In this document: positions 26,640-36,800 of the stretch, piece after piece
Numbering within the stretch: the first letter of the stretch is position 1
Layout: each line of letters starts with the position of its first letter
DNA from: Isoetes taiwanensis
Lineage: Eukaryota > Streptophyta > Lycopodiopsida > Isoetales > Isoetaceae
DNA length: 64,000 nt
Reading direction: 5' to 3'
Assembly: GCA_021234155.1 (NCBI GenBank)
Contig: JAJEKV010000014.1
Coordinates: forward strand, 20,787,513 to 20,851,512
Made by a program: the position numbers and the translations under genes
The notes under the pieces: generated by a model
What the model was told of the DNA's origin: nothing
What the model saw: the letters and a program-made list of their open reading frames with translations, nothing else
Databases searched by the model: none

Positions 26640-27022
26640 CTTATGTTGCACCTTCAATATATTCTGAGGTGTGCTTGACAGCTGTCACTTGCAAAATTTC
26701 TGGCAGTAAGCAGTTACACAGTTGGCCTGCATACACAAAACATTCAGAAAGACAGTCAGGCTTGAAACTAAATAGCAATCTGCAGGAAGCAGAAACAAGA
26801 GAAACCAAATGACAAACTTGGGATGTTGTTGAATAGCAAAAAGGCTCATCTGACTTAGCAAGCCTGTTTACCCATCTAGGAATAGATTTACCAATAAGTC
26901 TCATGCACACATCACTACTAAAATGGACTCCCTACACTCAGCGGCATTCAGGTCAGTTGTGCCTATCTAAAGGGTTTTCCTGTAGATAAAACCCAGACAA
27001 TTGCGTGGTTCTACCTCAAACA
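26640..27022 (-). pseudogene. DeSI-like PPPDE isopeptidase, 3' part, split by retrotransposon
   Basis: DeSI-family PPPDE proteins are papain-fold thiol isopeptidases, some acting on SUMO or ubiquitin conjugates. Immediately left of the gypsy element, from the target-site duplicate at 27022-27018, the minus strand continues the interrupted exon as EVEPRNCLGFIYRKTL, then a TAG (26969-26967), then IGTTDLNAAECRE. Two bases later, in another frame, it reads HFSSDVCMRLIGKSIPRW through VNRLA (26925-26857). An intron-like stretch and the C-terminal piece LCNCLLPEILQVTAV follow at about 26732-26680. Compared with the family, roughly 20 residues are missing between AECRE and HFSSDV. That segment normally carries the catalytic Cys in an N-C-N-H-F context. 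With the exonic insertion, the in-frame stop and the lost Cys, this is a pseudogene unless sequence errors explain the last two. Confidence 0.72.
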
Positions 27023-27308
27023 TGTTATGCCTAAATATTTTGCAGACCATTGTTTGAAATTTGGCATGCATGCTAATGTTGGCATAATAGAAGGTTCTAT
27101 GGTAGTTGTGCCGTAGACGTGTTAGGGTCGCATGTATTCTCTAGCCTAAGTAAATGGTGCACCTTAATAGATCTTCGGCTAGGGCGTAACGGGATCCGTG
27201 CAGTTAGTAAGCATGGTCACAACTTTGCTTGTTGCATGGAGCCGTGTGATAGTTAGCTTTGAATGGCTAAAACGCCATTGGGCATTTGAGGGTTAAATGA
27301 CCCATAAG

Positions 27309-27332
27309 GAAGGAAGGAAGGAAGGAAGGAAG
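27309..27332. repeat. (GGAA)n tail of the LINE
   Basis: Six GAAG-type units on the plus strand, directly abutting the LTR sequence cccataag. Read on the LINE's own strand this is a 3'-terminal TTCC array. The same array is at 1127-1150 in copy 1. Confidence 0.9.
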
Positions 27333-27489
27333 TTTATTTTAACGTCCACGGAGGCCAGAGGCCTATGAGACGGTACATGCAGAGAACAGGCAAAGAAGCC
27401 AAAAACCCCAACACCAAAAACAAACAATGTAACTGTACAGTAGAACCCTACTACCGGGATGAAAAAACCCCCACTTGGGAGGAAAAACC

Positions 27490-30400
27490 CTAACAAGAGG
27501 CTCTCAAATACCATGCCCCCAAGAGCAAGTCGGACGGCCGAAATCTGCGGGGATGTAAGCTCCCGGTCCGCGCTACCATAGGTGATGCGAGTAACTGATG
27601 TAGCGGTGTGTCAGAGCATCTAAGATCAGTGTGCACTGCTCGGACCTGGGCATATGCTGGGCACTGCTGGAGGGCATGGTACTCATCCTCTATCACGTGC
27701 ATCTCACAACACTGACATATCCTCTCCTCCCTGGGGATCCCGTGCCCGCCATTCACCCCCAAAATGACTGTTTCAATTAGAGGTAATGGGAACCCGTCCT
27801 ATGGCAGCAATAGCTCTCGCTTTCTTCCGTAGATGTGTGCTTTCAAGTACCGATGGGGTCCATGCTCAAGGCCGGGATTAATCTGAGCGTGATAGTGCTC
27901 TGTCTTGGGCTTTGCAAGAGTAGAGGCATCCCACAGGGTGGCAGCATAGCCCGCATCCAATTGCCCATTCTCGCATCGATCGAATCGCCGATTACCACCA
28001 TCCAATTGGTAATCCATAGACCACCTCCTAAACCATCCCTTACAAATGCTCGTATACCCTCTTCGGCCATTTGGGGCCCTGGATTAAAGACGGGCATGTG
28101 GGGGCAAGCGATGCTCATCCATCCCATCCACCTTATGGAAGCAAGTAAGATGCTGCGCGATAGCGAATCGTTGTAAAGGCGAACCCCGCCTCATACAACA
28201 AAATCATACTGCGGTGCGGTGTCCTTCACTCCCAAGCTATATGTCAAGAAAGCTTTACGCACCCTTTCCAACCTATCCCATCGTGTTTTGCTAATCTGGC
28301 TGGGCCCCAAACCTCCACCCCATATAGCAAGACCGGCTCGATCAAAGCCCTAAAGAGGTGTGCTCTCCTCGCCCATCCACAGAGATCTATCCCAAGAACA
28401 CGCGTTTTGCACGCATATAAAGCCTTCCCAAACCTTTGGCTCTCCTCTCCACACACTCATCCCACAAAGATGTTAGTAGTGAAATCAATTCCCGGATACT
28501 TGAAGCTCCGCACCATCTCCACTTCCCCGCCCCAATATAACTCCGGGATAGGGTGTTGCGAGGACGGGATCGTGAGAAGCTTAGTTTTGTGCAAGTTCAC
28601 TTTGTCATTCCGTTGCCCCACGTAACCCACCGAGGGCATCCAAATGTTCCAGATACATCGGGTTGGCGGGTGTATGGGCTAGCAAAGCTACATCATCCGC
28701 ATATATAGTAATCGGCTCCGAGGTCGCCCTTGAGATAATTGCACCCCGGCTCCCCATGGTGCGCATCCACGCCTCTCAAGCTATCAATGTACAACCCAAA
28801 AGCGTTGGAGACAACGGGCAGCCCTGCTTAACTCCCATAGTGCTAGCTACCCGCCGATCTTCATAAGGCAGTGCAGCATAAATCCCATCATAAAGCTGGT
28901 GCACCCCATTCTGCAACTCCTGTGGAACTCGCAATTCTTGCAACCTCTCCCCAAAGATGTCTCCGGGGACGGTATCATATCTTTATCTTAAAATCTACAA
29001 AGTAGCAATACAAGTCTGTCGGCGCATTCGGCTTGCCTCCATCAATACTCTCAAAGTGAAGATATGGTCGGGTGGGAGTGAGCTGGGCGAAAAGCCTTTG
29101 CGGCCAATTGCCGCACCCCTGCCTCCTCGGCCCACTTAGTAAGTTTCTTCTCCACCACCCCTGCCAGGAGCTTTGCAAACAGCGAGCTTACCATAATCAT
29201 CCCAGAATTACCGCTCATCCAGATATTACCCGGTTTATGCACAGAACAACCTTACTAACCATCCACTCCCCGAGGGAGCCCCTCGCCGAGCTTGGTTAAT
29301 GATCACCGTCGGGGGCCCTACCACGATGGGCCACTCCATTTCAACAAATGGCTTGCAGCCCTGTAAATCCTTTGCCTTGCCATTCGCCCGGATGCACGAG
29401 ACCCTCTTTGACATCCTCCCCGTGTAAGGCTGCAAAGACCTCTCCTACGATCCGGGACCACGGCATTAGCTCACGGGGGTCATATAAGTCCCGCAAGCGG
29501 TGCATCCATTGCTCCACACTTACATTACCGGCCACACCGCCTTCTGGTATAACACCTTACGCCAAAAAGCTTTTGGCTGTGCCATGAGCATGTCAAACAG
29601 GCGCTCCTGGGTTTCTGCCATGTATCTCCCCTTCTTGGCTTTTAGGAAGAGCTTATAGTCTTGCAGGGCCTGTGGCCGCAACTGTGGATCTATGACCAAG
29701 CGCAGCTGGCTCTTTAGAGCCTTGCAATCAGCATCAAACCACGGGTTCTCAGGAAAATGCGCGGTGTCCCTCCTTGGAGGGTCCTTCACTGCAAAGGAAG
29801 CCCCAGCAGCTGCAAGCAGCGCCTTCACCAGCCATGCACACCTGTCTTGTAGTGTGTAGAAGCTATCAAACCCCTGTAACTCCCGCACCAACACAGATTC
29901 ATATTGTTCCTACTTCTGATAGCGTGGGATATATGGTAACCCTCCACGTCCCCTTTGCGGTGTCTCCACTATTGAATGCTCCCAATTCAGCGTGACATAA
30001 AGCGGGTAGTGATCTGACAAAGCCTCCTCATCCCCTGTGCTTGTGCCAATGGAGAAGTGTGTAACCATGTCAAGTGTCTACGGAGCGAAAGGTAATCCAA
30101 CACAAGTAGCTCCCCATCCCGCCTATCACTCCCCGCAAGTAACACCCCCGAGTGTGGCCATCGATGCATACCATTACAAATTACCATGTCAAAAACCCGG
30201 CGGAGCCGGACCAGTACACCGCCAAATGGTCTAGCCACCATATCCTGGAGTGCCGTATATCGAAAGTAGCAAATTGTCTCTCAAGCCAAAGCGGATCTCG
30301 CATTAGCGTCACCTTGAAGGTCACTGACCGCAAATCGCCCGTCGAGCATTGAAGTCTCCTAGCAAAACACTGTCCCCTGCTGTGTATAGCGGTCTATATC

Positions 30401-30813
30401 ATCATCATACAGTTCCCTATACGATCCGACATCCGTAATTCATCATCATGTACCGGTAGAACTTAGAGCCCCGCATGGGGAATGTAGCAACTAGCAAGAA
30501 ACAATGGGACATGACCAGGCTCTAATACCATTACCCACATGTAGCGGTTAAATGCATCGGACTTCGGCGTGTGATCTTGCATGCTAAAGGCGTCCCCTAA
30601 AGTAGCAAGCCACTCCAATCGCACCCGTCGCGCCATGGCGCTCATTAGCAAGTGAGAAATGCCGATATCCTCGAATGTCGGCAATCGATGCCCTTCATAC
30701 TCCCATGTCTCCTGCGGAAGGCGATATCCATGTCTGTCGCGATCCCATTCAAGCCACTTTGCCCATTCGCCCGCGGGGAAGCCCCCGCAATTCCGAAACA
30801 ATCGCGAAGACAC
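27490..30813 (-). pseudogene. LINE ORF2: endonuclease-reverse transcriptase, broken frame
   Basis: Read on the minus strand in several frames. Endonuclease: WEYEGHRLPTFEDIGISH and PLFLASCYIPHAG near 30700-30470, then EALSDHYPL near 30020, the S-D-H motif of the AP-like endonuclease. Linker: PWFDADCKALK near 29730. Reverse transcriptase: SSLFAKLLAGVVEKKL and AFRPAHS near 29200-29080, and the catalytic YADDVALLA with YADD codons at 28703-28692. C-terminal RT region: LFRALIEPVLLYGVEVWG near 28330. Terminal zinc-binding motif: CQCCEMHVIEDEYHALQQC near 27690 (C-x2-C-x8-H-x4-C style). The product would nick target DNA and prime reverse transcription. Multiple frameshifts make the present sequence non-coding. 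Confidence 0.82.
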
Positions 30814-30877
30814 TTTCCCTATCTTTGACCGCGGCGTGGACCCATCTGAGTGCCCGAGGACGCTCTTTGTGGTTGGA

Positions 30878-32106
30878 CTAACTTCGGGCAGCTTCCACGG
30901 GATCCTCGATGGATGTCTTGCAGGTTGTGGAAGGCCTCAATCCGCCCTCTCCCTGGCCTGCCTGGCCTGATGCCCCTGGACCGCTCTGCCCTTGCGACAC
31001 CGCTGTTCGTGGGAATGCTGCCTCCGCAATTGTCTGACGAGGAGGCACATATACCTTCATCTTGCCATTAACCAAACCAGCAGCCCCTCCAGCTTGTCGA
31101 ATCTCTCTTATCTTGACCAACTCTTGGCTTCTCTCCTGTTGTTGCGGTGGCGTGAGATCCGATCCGTATATGGGCGTACCTTTCAAGCGACTGGTGCGGT
31201 GCAACAACAAAGATTTTGCCTCCAAATCCAAAACTGCAAACTTAACTAGCCGAGGTCTCATGCTCGGTCCTCCGACCCTGATTGGACTCTTGATAACCAA
31301 ATACTGTAATTGGAGCTTTGCAAGTACCAGGGTGGTAAGCTTACCTGGCAAATCCTCACCTTGCTCCTCCGGCAATCCCGCAGCACAATAAGGTTGAGGC
31401 GGCGCGCTGGATGTCTTGCTCCTCACGGTACCCTCGATTCCCCGAGCCACCTCGGCCTGCGGTATGGGGGTGCTTCAGTGCGACGGCGTGGTGCACTCCG
31501 GACTCGTTGCACCTCCATTCGGAGGTCCTGCATCTCTTGCTGTAAGTGGGCCATATGGTTCTCTATATGTGAGCATCTTCCTGACATGTCATGCCTGTCT
31601 GCCTTTGCTTCCTCAAGGAATTGGAGCCTGCCCCGCACCGCTTCCACATCCTTCTCCTTAGCATCTATCCGACCAGCCATGCTTGTGACTTGTACAATCT
31701 GCTGCAGCAACCCCTTCATGTCAGCCCGTGCTTGCGCCATGTCTTCCATCCACTGCTGGTGGACCTTATCCAAGCGGTGCCCCATCTCCGTGACTAGCTG
31801 CGTTGTTGCTTGTATCTCCCCTCTTATCTGGTCATTATCCTTTTGGGCTCCCCTGCAATCGTAATCCCCGAGCCGAACTTCCACAAGGGAAATTCGCTCC
31901 TTCTGTTGGAGAAGCTGCTTCTTGAGCGCAGCCCCTGGCAGTTGGTCCCGTGATGCCTCCAAGCTTATCAGCTTAGCCTGGAGGGAACCGGCCTGTTCCT
32001 GTACAACCCTGATTGCCTCAGCCTGTGATACCTGCTCTGATGGGGACGAGGTATCCAAATTGCGGGCTCTTTTCTTCAACGCATGCATGCTGTCAGGGGT
32101 TGCCAT
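30878..32106 (-). pseudogene. LINE ORF1: coiled-coil nucleic-acid-binding protein
   Basis: Two overlapping minus-strand frames, 32106-31423 (227 aa) and 31450-30878 (190 aa), look like one ORF1 split by a frameshift near 31430-31450. The first is rich in charged heptads (for example HIENHMAHLQQEMQDLRMEV), a long coiled coil typical of LINE ORF1 trimers. The second contains DLTPPQQQERSQELVK followed by a short GLVNGKMKV stretch. This resembles the conserved D-L-T-P-x-Q-x-E-R ... N-G-K region found in ORF1 proteins of several LINE clades. The likely role is RNA binding and RNP assembly. Confidence 0.65.
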
Positions 32107-32726
32107 AGAGGGCCGGGACTGTCAGGTGTATTCCGGTGACTAAAACAGAGGAAAAACCATACAAATCATATACCGACGGAAAGCTCGTTCGATAAGCTTT
32201 CCAACGAGCCCAAGAACACCTGAATCTGACACCGGAATCCCGAGTTATGAGCAAAAGAACAGGGCTGAAACCCTAAGCGCCGAGTTATAGCCATATGTGG
32301 CAATGGTTTTAAAGGCCATTGTTCATAAGGTTTATAAATGGTTTAAAAACCATTGGGGTCAAAAGGTGAGCACCGGAATAATGGGTGGTGCCACCTACGG
32401 CTGTCTGTTACAGCCATGAGCTCGGGTTGAGGCAAATGGAGGTCTCGCGCGAACCGGGTGCGTGTCAAACCGGCCCGTTATTTATGCCACGTGGCTTTGC
32501 CACGGTGGCAGGAGATTAAATCAAGAGCAGGCCGGATTTGCGGAGGACAGCGGAGAAGGGAGAGCAGGCCGGATTTGGGGTTGCAGAACCAAATAACAAA
32601 CCGGAAGGCTGGAGGCTAAGAACAGCTACAGAGAATCGGAAACGAAGCAAGAAGGAGTGGAAGGAGTTAACTAATTGCAGAAAGCAGTAGCAATCTGTAA
32701 GGAGGTATTGGTACCTGCTGGACTAT

Positions 32727-32909
32727 GTGTTGCAGCAAGAAGCTTATTCTGGTGAGTCTTGTGCTGGATTAACCGGCATGCCCTCTGGGCGTATCTACTG
32801 TAATGAATATGGAGATAAGGACTACCGGAATTGTTGTGCTTCATGGGAAGAGTGTAGGTTTGTGGATGGAACCGGAATCACTCTAAAACCAATACCCCCG
32901 TGTTGTTGA
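32727..32909 (+). other. 60-codon Cys-rich frame in the 5' LTR
   Basis: Open frame of 60 codons ending GTGITLKPIPPCC, with seven cysteines, within the LTR. The identical frame is at 39185-39367 in the 3' LTR, and a longer, altered version is at 6374-6658 in copy 1. It may be a small LTR-encoded peptide or simply a chance frame kept by LTR identity. No family was recognised. Confidence 0.3.
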
Positions 32910-33787
32910 CTCACTTCTCTCCTCAAAGCTCAGAGGTGTAAGTCGGGATAAGCCCCGGTGTCTTATCCAGCTTGGTGGACAAAGAAAGCGCGAGAGCAAC
33001 CGTGAGGATGCTGCCCTTGGCCTCTTTATTCTAATCTCTTCTCCTCAGATTGTAACAGTGTAGGCCTGTTCCCTTGAGAGACCTCTTATTGCTAGTGAGA
33101 TGGATGCTTAGTGCTGGTATGGGATGGTACTAAGTAGATGTCAACATCGGTACTATAAGAGTGTCTCGTTACACTCGCACATCACGATTTATGATCGTGA
33201 GCTTTTATGAGCATCCTTGCAGAGTAGATAAACACTGAGTGTTTATCATATGGGAGTTTTTATGCATAGCATGTATGTGGATGAGCAAGGCTTATCTTGA
33301 TAAGAACCATTGGCGTTGGTGAGGCGAAGCTCTTCACTGGTATGGGACGGTGATGGGTGGAACCAACAGCCTAACAGCCTAGGGTCTTATGTTGCTTTGT
33401 CGTTTCTCCCTTACAATCGATCCACCAAATAGCGGGGTTCTAGGCGGCGTCGCATCGTCTAGATATGGTGGGGAGTGTCTGCTTGGCAGACACTATGGTG
33501 CGTGTGGTGGATTCCATATGTGTGTTCTTGCAGTCCGTCAGTCGTTGCTTCATGTTGACACTACTGGATAACTTTCATGCATGCTACTAACACGTGTAAG
33601 CTTGTGCGTGTTTTGATAGTCAAGGGCATAACGTGTGTCTATAGTTATCTTTGTGTCATCTTGTTATCTGTATACGTGGCTTTCATGTATATAGCCTCGT
33701 GGGAGGCAGTACTTGTTCTGTGTACTCTGATGGTTTGATGTGAATACAAATCGAAATTTTTGGTACTAAAATTTTGGTTAAATAATG

Positions 33788-33801
33788 ATGGGTATCGAGC
33801 C
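33788..33801 (+). promoter_or_regulatory. Primer-binding site, altered
   Basis: Reads gggtatcgagcc just after the LTR end, about 30 bases before gag. The same site in copy 1 is GGTATCAGAGCC, so CAG has become CG here. As written it pairs imperfectly with initiator tRNA-Met. The change is of the same kind as the CAG/CTG discrepancies elsewhere. Confidence 0.6.
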
Positions 33802-33832
33802 TAAGTTGCGGCTTGGACCTTGAGTAGCTGAG

Positions 33833-36800
33833 ATGGAGCACGGCGAGACTAGTGCAGGCGCACATGCTGTAGCAGAACAGGCGACTCCTATGGAGGAGGA
33901 ACCTGATGTACGAGGGCTAGCTGCTCGCGTACAGGAAACCCAGAAGAACCTGGAGACCATGCAGACAAAGTGGGGTGAGGACTTGCTGGGTGTGCAGCAG
34001 AGCCTCAAGGCTGTATTGGACACTCAGACTGCCATGAGAACTGTATTGGAGACCCTTGCTGGCACGGATGGCCTAGGGAAGTCTGCGGAGAAAGGGAAGT
34101 CTCCGGCAGTTGTGGTGGTGGACCCGGATGTACCTGGTGCTAGTGCTGCTGTGGAGCAGTCACTGAAGAGTTCAGGATTGAGCAAAGAGGACATCCGCAG
34201 TCTCGAGCGCACAAAGATCCCGGATTGGGATGGGAAGGGCACTGCTGAGGAGGCGATGGCTTGGATTGACAAGCTTGAGACCTTTTTTGAGGCTACCAAT
34301 AAAGGTGATAAGGCGCGGTTGTTTATTGCGCAGATGCGGCTGAAATCGGACGCCTATAGTTGGTGGAATGGCCCTACCATGAAAAAGGAGGTGAATATCT
34401 GGTCTGATTTCAGGAAATACTTTATTGGGGAGTATGTCCCTCAGCATGATGCTCGTGATGCGCTTGAGAAGCTGCGGTACTATAAGCAGACAGGTTCTCT
34501 TAGTGCTTATATCAATAAGGTACGGGGTTATATCCACAGGGTTGGAAACTTGTCCGAGGCTCGGCAGGTTGATTTCTTTCTAGGTGGCCTATCCAGTGTT
34601 GCTCTCAAGAAGCAGATAATCGGATTGAAACCCGAGGATTTTGAGAGGGCAACGATGTTGGCTCGTCAGCTTGGGGAAGAGGATGAGTCTTTTAAGAAGA
34701 CGTCCCGGAAGTTCTCAAAGAAGAAAAACAGGTTTTTCAAGAAGAAAAAGTCCGAAAAGTCTGAGCAGCCTAAGTCTAAGTCTGCAGGTGGAGAGTCCAA
34801 GAAGCGCAAGACGGACTCTAAGTCCGGTGGTCCCAGGAAAAAGATATTCTGCTATAGGTGTGGGGAGCCTGGGCACATTAGTCGTGAATGCTCTCAGCCA
34901 CAGAACAAGAAAGCTGATAACAAGAAAGCAAACGTGACTGAAAAGGCTGAAGAAGAATTGGAATCTAAGACGGTTTCAGCCATTGCCATGGAAGAGCTGT
35001 GCGTGCTTGATAAGCCCGCAAGCAAGGACATCATGGATATGTTTGCTGGACGTGTGATTAGATTCTTGGGCAGAATCATGGGCCGAAACGTTGTTGTGTT
35101 ATTGGATTGTGGCTCTTCTGACATGTTTGTATCTTCTAAGTTGGTGGAAGAACTGCACCTACCGTGTGTGAAGACTAATAAGTACAAGGTAGATGGGCCT
35201 TTTATGAATGATTCTCAGGTGGAGGATCGGAAAGCTATTGGGGTGCCCTTGTGTATTCAAGGTTACCAGGAAAAGCTTGATTTTGACCTCTTGGATGTTG
35301 GCCGGTATGATGTGGTGCTGGGGATAACATGGTTGCAGCGGGTTAAGCCTACTGCAATTGATTGGAATACTCACCAGGTGACGCTGAAGCATGATGGACG
35401 TGAGATCTATCTTCAGGGGAGTCCTTTGACGGGAGCTTCCAAGATCGTGTCGTCGCTTCAGGTCAAGAAACTGGTACGTAAATCTTCCAATCAATGTTTT
35501 CTTCTATTTATTGATGAATGTTATCCTGCTTTTGAGTGCTATCATATGAGTGCTGCTAGTGAGGTCATTGAGAATTCAAAAGGCCAAAAAGAGTTGCAGG
35601 ATCTGTTATTTGAATTTCAGGATGTGTTCCCTGAGGAACTGCCTGAAGGTCTTCCGCCTAGTAGAGAGATTGAACATGAGATTGATTTAGAGCCTGGATC
35701 CAAACCTGTGTTTCGTAGCCCTTATAGATTGTCCATATTGGAACAAGAGGAGGTAAAGAAGCAGGTTCATGAGCTGTTAGCCAAAGGGTTTGTAAGACCT
35801 AGCAAATCCCCTTATGGTGCTCCTGTCATTCTAGTCAAGAAAAAGGATGGGTCAATGCGGATGTGCATTGATTATCGTGCCTTAAATAAGATCACGATCA
35901 AGAATAGGTACCCCTTGCCTAGGATTGATGAGATCATGGATAGATTAACAGGAGCTAAATATTTTTCTAAGTTGGATTTGCGCAGTGGTTATCACCAAAT
36001 AAGGGTGAAGGAGGCGGATGTGCATAAGACTGCCTTCAGGACCACTTTTGGTCATTTTGAATTTTTGGTGATGCCTTTTGGACTAACGAATGCTCCTGCT
36101 ACTTTTTCCAGAATGATGAATGAGGTTTTTGCAGGATGTCTTGATACTTTTGTTGAAGTATTTCTAGATGATATCCTGGTTTATAGCAAAACCTTGGATG
36201 AGCATTTGAATCATTTGCGCTCTGTGCTAACTCTGCTCAGACAGCATAAGTTGTATGCAAAAATGTCAAAGTGTGAATTTTTGAAAGCACAGGTGGAATA
36301 TTTGGGCCACATTGTATCTGCTGAAGGTGTAGCTGTGGATCCCAAGAAGACGGAAGCAATTCAGTCTTGGCATGTGCCAAAGAATGTGTCTGAGTTGCGT
36401 AGTTTCTTGGGATTGGCCAGTTATTATCGCAGATTTGTCTGGAAGTTTGCCAGGATTGCAGCTGCTTTGACCATGTTGTTGAAAACTAACGTCCAATGAC
36501 AATGGACGGTGAAGCAGCAGCAGGCAATGGATATGCTGAAGAAGTTGCTGACTTCGGTGCCTATTCTGTTAATTCCAGACATGAGTAAACCTTATGAGGT
36601 TTACACGGATGCATGTGGTTATGCCATTGGTGCTGTTCTCATGCAGGATGGTAGGGTGGTGGCGTATGAAAGTCGCCAACTCAATGCTGATGAGAAGAAT
36701 TATTCCACCTATGAGCAGGAGTTACTGGCGATGGTTCATGCGCTCAAAGTCTGGAAACATTATCTCCGCAACAAGTGTGAGTCTGTGGTCTACACCGATC

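Larger units (their letters stand above)
27309..32283 (-). mobile_element. LINE (non-LTR retrotransposon), antisense to host LTR
   Basis: A near-full-length LINE of about 4.97 kb on the minus strand, inside the gypsy 5' LTR. From its 5' end (32283) come a short leader, an ORF1 with a long coiled coil (32106-30878), then ORF2 with endonuclease, reverse transcriptase and a zinc-knuckle-like C-terminus (30813-27490). A 3' UTR follows and ends in a TTCC tandem array rather than poly(A). No target-site duplication is visible; instead 11-12 bases of the LTR are lost at the insertion point. Frames are interrupted repeatedly, many interruptions at CAG/CTG sites. Confidence 0.88.
27023..33787 (+). repeat. 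5' LTR, interrupted by LINE (27309-32283)
   Basis: LTR sequence occupies 27023-27308 and about 32284-33787, together about 1.79 kb, the same as the 3' LTR (1779 bp). Relative to the 3' LTR, 11-12 bases (actatcacatt plus a shared g) are missing at the LINE junction. The terminal cgtaaca of the 3' LTR appears here as an altered aaataatga-like sequence before the primer-binding site. Confidence 0.88.

Noticed and set aside
31062-31864. Long plus-strand frames at 31062-31391 and 31310-31864
   Set aside because: They overlap the LINE ORF1 on the opposite strand, which has the convincing coiled-coil and ORF1 motifs; these are antisense shadows.
36497-36499. Programmed readthrough at the gag-pol TGA
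   Set aside because: The stop lies between reverse transcriptase and RNase H, not at a gag/pol boundary, and a second stop follows; ordinary mutation is simpler.
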